This document shows, in pieces, positions 5,906-12,652 of a DNA stretch of 18,688 bases. Where the stretch lies: positions 1 through 18,688 of the forward strand of contig DMCJ01000070.1 of assembly GCA_003446735.1 (NCBI GenBank), written 5' to 3'. Under the pieces are notes generated by a model. The model was not told the DNA's origin. It searched no databases and saw nothing but the letters and a program-made list of their open reading frames with translations. Both the position numbers and the translations under genes were made by a program. The first letter of the stretch is position 1; the number at the start of each line of letters is the position of its first letter. Source of the DNA: Lachnospiraceae bacterium. Its GTDB lineage: Bacteria; Bacillota; Clostridia; Lachnospirales; Lachnospiraceae.

Positions 5906-6593
5906 GGCAAATGTCCGGGATGAAGAAGGAGAACTCTGGATCGCAAAGTTTCCGTCAAAAAACGATAATGTGGATGTTGGTGCCTGGGAAATGGTTTTGT
6001 GGGAACTTGCAGGTAAGTCGGGGCTGAAAGTTCCGGATGCAAAGATAATGAAACTTTCGGACAAAGGCTCCACTTTTTTGTCAAGACGATTTGACAGGAG
6101 ATCAGATAAGCGTATTCATTTTGCTTCGGCTATGACTATGTTGGATCAGACTGACTGCCCGGATGCATCTATTGGTTATATTGATATAGCAGAGGCGATC
6201 GAAGCGATCAGTGAAAGTCCGAAAGAAGATTTAAATGAGCTTTGGGCAAGAATGGTATTTAATATCTGCACCTCGAATACTGACGACCACCTGAGAAATC
6301 ATGGTTTTGTATTAAGTGAAAAAATGAAATGGAGACTGTCGCCGGCATTTGACTTAAATCCCGCTTACGATCAGGACAGACTTACATTACTTGTGGGCAG
6401 TGATAATATAAAAAGCATAGATAACGCGATAGCTATAGCGGATGCGTTTCGTTTTACAAAGGAACAGGCAAGATTGCGTGCATCAGAGATCCGGAGCATA
6501 ATTTCAAAGAACTGGCCCAAAACGGCCACAAAATACAAGATAAGCAGAAGCGAGCAGGAACTCATGTCCCGGGCATTTACGGCGGGGCCATAA
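5838..6593 (+). CDS. hipA: HipA-family kinase, N-terminally truncated (probably inactive toxin remnant)
   Basis: This frame encodes 251 residues against roughly 400-440 for a full HipA. It covers the C-terminal kinase part: the loop APGSSLGGARPKA, a beta-strand lysine in LWIAKFPSK, STFLSRRFDR, the catalytic segment SNTDDHLRNHGF and the metal-binding DLNPAYD-like motif (SPAFDLNPAY). HipA toxins phosphorylate glutamyl-tRNA synthetase or other targets and induce dormancy. The N-terminal subdomain is missing and its first residues lie in another frame (5768). ATG 5838 lacks a ribosome binding site and sits inside the presumed deletion joint, so efficient translation is doubtful. The short HipT kinase of HipBST systems also lacks this subdomain but has it as a separate HipS protein, which is absent here. 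A decayed toxin kept beside an intact antitoxin is the best reading. Confidence 0.7.
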   Translation: MPEEKWFKDLIAPGSSLGGARPKANVRDEEGELWIAKFPSKNDNVDVGAWEMVLWELAGKSGLKVPDAKIMKLSDKGSTFLSRRFDRRSDKRIHFASAMTMLDQTDCPDASIGYIDIAEAIEAISESPKEDLNELWARMVFNICTSNTDDHLRNHGFVLSEKMKWRLSPAFDLNPAYDQDRLTLLVGSDNIKSIDNAIAIADAFRFTKEQARLRASEIRSIISKNWPKTATKYKISRSEQELMSRAFTAGP

Positions 6594-6605
6594 ATAAAAG
6601 ACCGG

Positions 6606-6632
6606 GATCTTGTTGATCGTTTGTTTGATAAG
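6606..6632 (+). repeat. Downstream 27-bp direct repeat flanking the hipBA module
   Basis: It matches 5367-5393 at 26 of 27 bases. Read in the CobW frame it encodes DLVDRLFDK and continues QEGK to a TGA at 6645-6647 that overlaps the ATG of the PEBP gene. The copy is therefore a relic of the 3' end of the CobW-like gene rather than random similarity. It starts 12 bases after the hipA stop. Confidence 0.85.
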
Positions 6633-6643
6633 CAGGAGGGGAA

Positions 6644-7360
6644 ATGACAGTATATCAGGTAATTAAAAATGTGGTATATGTGCTTCTTTTTGTTGATGTC
6701 ATAGCCTTGGCTGTAACGATGATTGTCCGGTGGCTTAAGAAAAAGAAGGTGCTTAATATCGCTGTTATTCTTGAGATAGTGTTGATCCCGATCCTGTTTT
6801 TTACTTTTTTTGTGCTGGCATTTAAGCAATATAAAGAGAGTGAAGAAACGGTCAGCGAAGTGGTTGAAACAGCGGTAAATGAAGAAGAACCCGCATCGGG
6901 AGACTTTAAGGCAGAAAGCAGTGATATTAAAGACGGGGTGTGGGATGATGCGATAGCAAATACAGAAAGAGGAGAAAATCTTTCGCCACAGTTATCGTGG
7001 GATACGGTTGCGGGCGCAAAGGTATATGTTGTCTATATGATCGATCCCGACGGGAACAACTGGCTGCATATGAAAGCCGTAAGCTATGATACGGATCTTG
7101 ACCGCGGAGAGGTCAGAAACGAGCTTAAGACCGAATATATCGAGCCGGGGTATATAGGCCCTTATCCTCCCGGCGGGACACATACATACGACGTATATAT
7201 ATTCGCCTTAAAAGAGGAAAAGGACCGCTATCCGGGAATACTGGATCGTCCCTGCGACGGGATCGAACCGATCGCCGAGAAGCTGGATGTCATGGAAAAC
7301 GGAGATATCGGTAATGTCCTTGGCATGGCATATATATCGGGAACATACACAAAACAGTAA
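6644..7360 (+). CDS. Membrane-anchored PEBP (YbhB/YbcL) family protein
   Basis: The product is 238 residues. Its start is preceded by CAGGAGGG (6633-6640). Two hydrophobic helices form the N-terminus (about 4-28, VVYVLLFVDVIALAV; and 38-62, VLNIAVILEIVLIPILFF). An acidic linker of about 40 residues leads to a phosphatidylethanolamine-binding-protein fold. PEBP hallmarks are NLSPQLSW, VVYMIDPDGNNWLHM and GPYPPGGTHTYDVYIFAL. Bacterial YbhB/YbcL proteins are usually soluble or periplasmic and have poorly known ligands; here the domain is tethered to the membrane, probably outside the cell. The gene's ATGA overlap with the old CobW reading frame shows that it belonged to the hisD-cobW operon before the hip cassette separated them. 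prmA follows 21 bases downstream. Confidence 0.78.
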   Translation: MTVYQVIKNVVYVLLFVDVIALAVTMIVRWLKKKKVLNIAVILEIVLIPILFFTFFVLAFKQYKESEETVSEVVETAVNEEEPASGDFKAESSDIKDGVWDDAIANTERGENLSPQLSWDTVAGAKVYVVYMIDPDGNNWLHMKAVSYDTDLDRGEVRNELKTEYIEPGYIGPYPPGGTHTYDVYIFALKEEKDRYPGILDRPCDGIEPIAEKLDVMENGDIGNVLGMAYISGTYTKQ

Positions 7361-7381
7361 AATTGCAGCGAAGGAACAGAT

Positions 7382-8410
7382 ATGAAATATTACAGGATAA
7401 TGATAAAAACGATAACCGAAGCGGAAGACATTCTTACCGCGGAGCTTTATGATCACGGCTTCGAAGGAGCGCTCATAGAGGATCATGTGCCGCTTACACC
7501 TCTTGAGAAAGAGAAGATGTTCGTGGATATCCCGCCGGAGACCGGAGAGGATGACGGAGTGGCATATGCATCATTTTTCCTCGAGGAAAATGATGGGTCG
7601 GAAATTGGAAATGTCGGCCTGTCGGATGCGCAGGATAATTCTTACGCACTTGTTTCTAACGGTGAGACGAGGACTATAGATGAGGCTGTAGCCGAGGTTA
7701 AGGGAGTTCTTGAAGAGATATCCTCATATTGTGATATAGGCGAAGGTGAGATCACTGTATCCGAAACAGAAGACAAGGACTGGCTTAATAACTGGAAGAG
7801 TTTCTTTAAGCAGTTCGTCGTTGAAGATATCCTTATCCTTCCATCATGGGAAGAACCAAAAGAAGAATATAAGGATAAAAAAATCCTTCGCATAGATCCG
7901 GGAACCGCGTTCGGCACCGGAATGCATGAGACAACGCAACTTTGCATTAAAGCGTTAAAGCCTTACATAAATAAGGATACCCGTTTTCTTGATATAGGAA
8001 CGGGAAGCGGGATACTTGCGATCGCTGCGTTTTTCTATGGCCTTGAAAAAGGCGCCGGAACGGATCTTGATATAAATGCAGTTCCCGCAGTAAGCGACAA
8101 CTTAAGGAATAACGGGATAGACGAGAGCCGATTTGATCTTCATATCGGAAACATCATAACAGATAAGCAGTTGCAGGATCTGTTTAAAAAGCAGAGTTTA
8201 AATCTCATCACCGCAAATATCATTGCGGAAGTATTGGTCCCTCTCATTCCTGTCGCGTATGACCTTCTGGAAAAAGGCGGAATCCTTATCTTATCGGGTA
8301 TCTTAAATGAAAAAGTAACGATGATCACGGATGCTGCTAAGGCAGCAGGATTTACGGTAAAGGAAGTGGCTTCGAAAAATGAATGGAGCTGCGTGATCTT
8401 ATCAAAATGA
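7382..8410 (+). CDS. prmA: Ribosomal protein L11 methyltransferase
   Basis: PrmA trimethylates amino groups of ribosomal protein L11 using S-adenosylmethionine. The 342-residue product is longer than the E. coli enzyme (about 293) because of a longer N-terminal recognition domain with acidic inserts (about 40-110), common in Clostridia. Landmarks are KDWLNNWKSFFK, RIDPGTAFGTGMHETTQLC, the SAM-binding motif FLDIGTGSGILAIAA, the acidic residue in GTDLDINAV, and TANIIAEVLVPL. The start at ATG 7382 follows GAAGGA. It lies upstream of rsmE, a very common pairing of ribosome modification genes. Confidence 0.93.
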   Translation: MKYYRIMIKTITEAEDILTAELYDHGFEGALIEDHVPLTPLEKEKMFVDIPPETGEDDGVAYASFFLEENDGSEIGNVGLSDAQDNSYALVSNGETRTIDEAVAEVKGVLEEISSYCDIGEGEITVSETEDKDWLNNWKSFFKQFVVEDILILPSWEEPKEEYKDKKILRIDPGTAFGTGMHETTQLCIKALKPYINKDTRFLDIGTGSGILAIAAFFYGLEKGAGTDLDINAVPAVSDNLRNNGIDESRFDLHIGNIITDKQLQDLFKKQSLNLITANIIAEVLVPLIPVAYDLLEKGGILILSGILNEKVTMITDAAKAAGFTVKEVASKNEWSCVILSK

Positions 8411-8454
8411 CCCACCCAAATCGATAATGCAACGAATGTGAAAAGGAAGCGAAA

Positions 8455-9201
8455 ATGTATCACTTCTTCGTAGAGCGATCACAGATCGATACCGAAAACA
8501 AAACCGCATATATAGAGGGAAGCGATTATAACCATATCAAAAATGTGATAAGGTTAAATCCCGGTGAAGAGATATCACTTTCCGACGGTGAGAGTGATAA
8601 CGAATACCGTGTGAGCGTAAAAGAGTATTCTGATGACAGGGTCATATGTGATCTTCTTTTTATCAAAGAATCCGATGTGGAACTGCCGATACGAATAACT
8701 CTTATGCAGGCTCTTGCAAAGGGCGATAAAATGGAGACTGTCGTGCAGAAGGCAGTTGAACTCGGTGCTTACAGCATCATGCCCGTTAAGACGGAAAGGT
8801 GTGTTGTAAAGTGGGATGATAAAAAGGCGGACTCAAAGATCAAAAGACTTAATACGATCGCAGAGGCCGCAGCCAAGCAGTCACAAAGGGGAGTTATCCC
8901 TGAAGTTACAAAAGCGCTTACATTTAAAGAAGCGATAGATGCGGTAAAGGATCACGATATAAAGCTGATGCCTTATGAAATGGCCGAAGGCATGGAAAAG
9001 ACCAGAGAGATACTGTCTAAGATAAATGCCGGAATGAGCGTAGCGGTCCTTATAGGACCTGAAGGCGGATTTGCCGGGAGTGAAGTTGAATATGCGGCAG
9101 AAAACGGGTTTGAGATAATAACGCTTGGAAAACGGATCCTTCGGACCGAGACAGCCGGGATGACTGTTCTTTCGATCCTCTCGTATCTGACTGAAAAATG
9201 A
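8455..9201 (+). CDS. rsmE: 16S rRNA m3U1498 methyltransferase
   Basis: RsmE methylates N3 of U1498 in 16S rRNA of the 30S subunit. The 248-residue protein begins with the typical MYHFFV, has an N-terminal PUA-like domain (EGSDYNHIKNVIRLNPGEEI) and a C-terminal SPOUT knot domain. SPOUT motifs are LMQALAKGDKMETVVQKAVELG, split here by the helix Gly, then VLIGPEGGFAGSEVE and LGKRILRTETAGM. The start is preceded by AAAGGAAG. The spacing to prmA is 44 bases and to the radical SAM gene about 15, so the three are probably co-transcribed. Confidence 0.93.
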   Translation: MYHFFVERSQIDTENKTAYIEGSDYNHIKNVIRLNPGEEISLSDGESDNEYRVSVKEYSDDRVICDLLFIKESDVELPIRITLMQALAKGDKMETVVQKAVELGAYSIMPVKTERCVVKWDDKKADSKIKRLNTIAEAAAKQSQRGVIPEVTKALTFKEAIDAVKDHDIKLMPYEMAEGMEKTREILSKINAGMSVAVLIGPEGGFAGSEVEYAAENGFEIITLGKRILRTETAGMTVLSILSYLTEK

Positions 9202-9216
9202 TAGACGGAGATGTAT

Positions 9217-10080
9217 ATGGCAAAATGTGATGTCTGTTTCAGGGGCTGCGAAATAAAAGAAGGGGAACTTGGATTCTGCCTTGCAAGAAGATGCGCAGGC
9301 GGAAAAGTTATCTGTGACAATTACGGAAAGCTTACCGCACTTGCTTTAGACCCAATAGAAAAGAAACCGCTAAGCCGTTTTCATCCGGGCTCGATGATCT
9401 TATCACTCGGCAGTTACGGCTGCAATCTCCGCTGTCCTTTTTGCCAGAATAATGATATATCCTGGGATGATGCAGTTAAAGAATACTCCGGCATGGATGC
9501 AAAAAGGACAATGCCCAGGGAGCTTGTTGAAGCTGCTTTACAATATAAAAACGAAGGAAATATAGGCCTGGCCTTTACATATAACGAGCCGCTTATCGGT
9601 TATGAATTCGTACGTGATACCGCAAAACTGATCCATGAAGCGGGAATGAAAAATGTCCTTGTTTCAAACGGAACAGCCGGATTTAATATCTTAAGTAAGA
9701 TCGGCCCTTATATCGATGCGATGAATATAGACCTCAAAGGATTTACGGACAGATATTACAAAGAAGTCTTAAAGGGTGATCTTGATATGGTAAAGGAATT
9801 TATCAGCGAAGCGGTAAAGATATGCCATGTGGAATTGACAACTCTGATCGTTCCGGGAGAAAACGATACGGAAGAAGAGATGCGTCAGATCGTTTCTTTT
9901 ATTTCATCCCTTAAAAATTCAGATGGAGATGTGATCGGACAGGATATCCCTCTTCACATTTCGCGATTCTTTCCACGGTTTAAAATGCGCGACAGGGATG
10001 CTACCGATGTCGCGCTCATATACCATCTTAAGGATATAGCCCGCGAGAGATTAAACTATGTCTATACGGGGAATTGCTGA
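9217..10080 (+). CDS. amrS: AmrS-like radical SAM enzyme (AmmeMemoRadiSam system type)
   Basis: The product is about 287 residues. ATG 9217 is chosen over the in-frame ATG 9211 because ACGGAG at 9205-9210 abuts 9211 but is six bases from 9217. The radical SAM cluster motif is GCNLRCPFCQN (CxxxCxxC, near residue 70), and an N-terminal cysteine set CDVCFRGC with GFCLARR precedes it. Other family features are TYNEPLIGYE, NVLVSNGTAG, AMNIDLKGF and LIVPGENDTEEE. This is the COG1180 group that includes pyruvate formate-lyase activases. The cysteine-rich start and overall layout match AmrS of the AmmeMemoRadiSam system, whose substrate is unknown to me. The usual partners AMMECR1 and Memo are not in the window. 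Confidence 0.8.
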   Translation: MAKCDVCFRGCEIKEGELGFCLARRCAGGKVICDNYGKLTALALDPIEKKPLSRFHPGSMILSLGSYGCNLRCPFCQNNDISWDDAVKEYSGMDAKRTMPRELVEAALQYKNEGNIGLAFTYNEPLIGYEFVRDTAKLIHEAGMKNVLVSNGTAGFNILSKIGPYIDAMNIDLKGFTDRYYKEVLKGDLDMVKEFISEAVKICHVELTTLIVPGENDTEEEMRQIVSFISSLKNSDGDVIGQDIPLHISRFFPRFKMRDRDATDVALIYHLKDIARERLNYVYTGNC

Positions 10081-10089
10081 GCCGGGGAG

Positions 10090-10117
10090 TTGACAATAAA
10101 TCAAGCTATGATAAAAT
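10090..10117 (+). promoter_or_regulatory. Sigma-A promoter of the cysteine desulfurase-thiI pair
   Basis: TTGACA (10090-10095, perfect -35) and TAAAAT (10112-10117) are separated by 16 bases and lie 10 bases after the stop of the radical SAM gene. Transcription would begin near 10124, about 19 bases before ATG 10143, so the pair below can be expressed independently. Confidence 0.65.
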
Positions 10118-10142
10118 GACGCAGGAAGAAAACCGGTGTGAT

Positions 10143-11324
10143 ATGAAAGAAATATATTTAGACAATTCGGCAACTACAAAAGCATACGATGACGTAGCAA
10201 AGCTTGTTGCAAAGGTGATGTGCGAAGAGTATGGTAATCCTTCGAGCAGACATACAAAGGGCATCGATGCGGAAAGATTCGTTACGGATGCATACACGGA
10301 CATCGCTTCGATAATGAAGATCCCGAACGATGATGCAAGGCGCACTTTGTATTTTACATCAGGCGGAACAGAGTCCGATAACTGGGCGATAGAAGAGACT
10401 TGCGAAGCATACGGAAGGTCGGGAAAGCATATCATCACAACACGCATCGAGCATCCGGCGATACTTCGCGCTGTGGAAAGAGCGGAGAAAAACGGTTTTG
10501 AAGTTTCCTATCTTACGACGGATGAAACCGGACATATAAAGCTCGATGAGCTTAAAGATAATATAAGAGAAGATACGATCCTGGTTTCGATCATGCATGT
10601 AAATAATGAGATCGGAGCGGTCCAGGATATGGAAAAAATCGGAAGGATCATAAAAGAAACAAATCCCGAAACCTTATTTCATTCGGATGCGGTCCAGGGA
10701 TTCGGCAAACTTCCCGTGATCCCGAAAAAGTGGAATGCGGATATGATATCCATGTCGTCTCATAAATTTCACGGACCTAAGGGAGTTGGGATTTTTTACT
10801 GTAATAAGAACGTTAAGCTGCGTCCTTTCATCGTAGGCGGCGGGCAGCAGAGCGGACAAAGATCCGGTACGCTTAATGTGCCCGGCATAGCAGGAACGGC
10901 GCTGGCGGTAAAAATGTGCTATGAAGAACGCGATGCAAAGAATGAAAGGCTTTACGATCTTCGGGAATATTTCATAAACGAAGTGTTAAAGATGGTCCCC
11001 GATACGGTATTAAACGGAAGCCTAAATCGCTCTTTAAGCGCCCCGCATATAATAAACATATCATTTACCGGCGTACGAAGCGAAGTGCTGCTTCATTCGC
11101 TTGAGGAAAAAGGCATATATGTTTCATCGGGAAGCGCATGTTCATCACATAAGAACAAGCTCGAGATGAGTGATACTTTTAAGAGCATCGGTGCGACTAA
11201 CGAAAGAGCAGAGTCCGCGATCCGTTTCAGTATGTGTGATGAAACATCAAAAGAAGATTTGGATATAACGCTTGAAGCGTTAAATGAACTTGTTCCGGTG
11301 CTTCGAAGATTTGTAAGACATTAA
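10143..11324 (+). CDS. nifS: Cysteine desulfurase (NifS/NifZ type, thiI partner)
   Basis: This PLP enzyme removes sulfur from cysteine and holds it as a persulfide. The product is 393 residues from ATG 10143, beginning MKEIYLDNSATTK as is typical; in-frame starts farther upstream fall at or before the promoter. Motifs are FTSGGTESDNWAI, RIEHPAILRA, HVNNEIGAVQ, HSDAVQGFGK, the PLP lysine in SSHKFHGPKG, the GQRSGT loop, and the catalytic cysteine in SSGSACSSHK. It is 11 bases upstream of thiI. In Bacillus subtilis the equivalent nifZ-thiI pair makes 4-thiouridine in tRNA, and the same role is inferred here. General Fe-S cluster supply cannot be excluded. Confidence 0.9.
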   Translation: MKEIYLDNSATTKAYDDVAKLVAKVMCEEYGNPSSRHTKGIDAERFVTDAYTDIASIMKIPNDDARRTLYFTSGGTESDNWAIEETCEAYGRSGKHIITTRIEHPAILRAVERAEKNGFEVSYLTTDETGHIKLDELKDNIREDTILVSIMHVNNEIGAVQDMEKIGRIIKETNPETLFHSDAVQGFGKLPVIPKKWNADMISMSSHKFHGPKGVGIFYCNKNVKLRPFIVGGGQQSGQRSGTLNVPGIAGTALAVKMCYEERDAKNERLYDLREYFINEVLKMVPDTVLNGSLNRSLSAPHIINISFTGVRSEVLLHSLEEKGIYVSSGSACSSHKNKLEMSDTFKSIGATNERAESAIRFSMCDETSKEDLDITLEALNELVPVLRRFVRH

Positions 11325-11335
11325 CAGGAGATAAC

Positions 11336-12523
11336 ATGAACGAATACAGATCATTTTTGATAAAATACGCTGAGATCGGCGTCAAAGGAAAAAACAGGTA
11401 TATCTTTGAGGAGGCACTCAGACAGAATATCCAGACTGCGCTCGATCGCATCGACGGGGACTTTGTTACAAGAAGGACCCAGGGCAGGATATATGTCGAT
11501 GTGAATTCCGATTATGATTTTGATGAGGCCGTCGGAGCCATGCAGAAAGTCTTCGGTGTTACCGGGATATGCCCTGTTCTTACGTTAAAGGATGAAGGCT
11601 TTGAAAAGCTCGCCGGGGATATAGTTGAGTTTTTCGGACGCGTTTATCCGGACAGGAATAAGACATTTAAGGTAATGGCAAGAAGAGCGCGAAAGAATTA
11701 TCCCATGGATTCGATGGTGGTAAATTCGGAGCTTGGACATGCACTTCTTGAAGCTTATCCCGAATTAAAAGTTGATGTTCATAAGCCCGATATCCTGCTT
11801 CAGGTCGAGATAAGAGAAAATATATATGTGTATTCGGAAATAATCCCGGGTCCCGCGGGAATGCCGGTCGGAACCGGAGGAAAAGCAATGCTCTTACTCT
11901 CGGGCGGAATTGATTCGCCCGTAGCCGGATATATGATAAGCAAGCGAGGTGTGTCACTGGAAGCGGTTTATTTTCATGCGCCTCCGTATACGAGCGAACG
12001 TGCAAAGCAGAAGGTCGTTACCCTTGCAAAGAAGATATCTGCGTATACCGGTCCGATCAACCTTCACGTGATAAACTTTACGGAGATCCAGTTATATATC
12101 TATGAGAAATGTCCTCATGATGAGCTTACGATAATCATGAGAAGGTATATGATGAGGATCGCGGAGACTATCGCAAATGAGACCGGATGCCTCGGACTTG
12201 TGACGGGAGAGAGTATAGGGCAGGTCGCATCCCAGACGATGCAGGCGCTTGTTACGACAAATGATGTCTGTGAGCTCCCGGTATACAGACCGCTCATCGC
12301 ATTTGATAAACAGGATATAGTTGATATCTCTGAAAAGATCGATACGTATGAGACCTCGATCGAACCCTATGAGGACTGCTGCACGATATTTGTGGCAAAG
12401 CATCCCGTGACCAAGCCCAACCTAAATGTTATAAGAGAGCATGAGACAAACGTTTTTGATAAGATAGACGAAATGGTAGACAAGGCACTCTCTACAAGAG
12501 AGATCATAGAAGTCAGTCCGTAA
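11336..12523 (+). CDS. thiI: tRNA 4-thiouridine synthetase ThiI (no rhodanese domain)
   Basis: ThiI adenylates U8 of tRNA and transfers sulfur to give 4-thiouridine. The 395-residue product has an N-terminal ferredoxin-like plus THUMP region (about 1-165, ending near VYSEIIPGPAGMPVG), the PP-loop LLLSGGIDSPVAGY (about 187-200), TGESIGQVASQT and PYRPLIAFDKQDIV. It ends without the C-terminal rhodanese domain found in E. coli ThiI, the normal Firmicutes form. The EDCCTIF segment (about residue 348) carries the conserved cysteines. The start is preceded by AGGAGATA. It receives sulfur from the desulfurase directly upstream. Confidence 0.93.
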   Translation: MNEYRSFLIKYAEIGVKGKNRYIFEEALRQNIQTALDRIDGDFVTRRTQGRIYVDVNSDYDFDEAVGAMQKVFGVTGICPVLTLKDEGFEKLAGDIVEFFGRVYPDRNKTFKVMARRARKNYPMDSMVVNSELGHALLEAYPELKVDVHKPDILLQVEIRENIYVYSEIIPGPAGMPVGTGGKAMLLLSGGIDSPVAGYMISKRGVSLEAVYFHAPPYTSERAKQKVVTLAKKISAYTGPINLHVINFTEIQLYIYEKCPHDELTIIMRRYMMRIAETIANETGCLGLVTGESIGQVASQTMQALVTTNDVCELPVYRPLIAFDKQDIVDISEKIDTYETSIEPYEDCCTIFVAKHPVTKPNLNVIREHETNVFDKIDEMVDKALSTREIIEVSP

Positions 12524-12565
12524 AAGATGTTGCCATACCGGCTATGACTATATTGTTAAAAGCTC

Positions 12566-12594
12566 TTGTAATGGAAAACAGAAATTGTTATTAT
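12566..12594 (+). promoter_or_regulatory. Candidate promoter of the EAL-domain gene
   Basis: TTGTAA (12566-12571) and TATTAT (12589-12594) are separated by 17 bases in the AT-rich gap after thiI. The expected start lies near 12601, about 50 bases before the coding start. A GAGGAGG ribosome binding site at 12618-12624 precedes TTG 12633, which opens a 7-codon reading frame whose TGA overlaps the main ATG; a second site, GGCGGAG (about 12638-12644), serves ATG 12653 directly. Confidence 0.5.
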
Positions 12595-12652
12595 TATAGT
12601 GTGTGATTGGGTTTATAGAGGAGGATATTAATTTGTCGGCGGAGTATATCGG

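Larger units (their letters stand above)
5394..6632 (+). mobile_element. Putative small hipBA cassette inserted at the 3' end of the CobW-like gene
   Basis: The segment between the 27-bp direct repeats is about 1.2 kb and holds only a promoter/operator, hipB and a truncated hipA. The downstream repeat copy is in frame with CAG GAG GGG AAA TGA (6633-6647), and that TGA overlaps the ATG of the next gene (ATGA, 6644-6647). This is the end expected of an uninterrupted CobW-like gene coupled to the PEBP gene. The upstream copy supplies the present end of the gene plus a stop. No recombinase or transposase is encoded and no terminal inverted repeats were seen, so movement would have needed outside enzymes or homologous exchange. 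The structure is seen; the insertion history is inference. Confidence 0.5.

Noticed and set aside
5461..6593. A three-gene HipBST-like system with a separate short HipS and a short HipT kinase
   Set aside because: The short N-terminal frame (5768-5905) is only 45 codons, only its first ~28 residues are HipA-like, and it overlaps the kinase frame at a joint that reads in both frames. This fits a deletion in one hipA gene better than a separate HipS protein.
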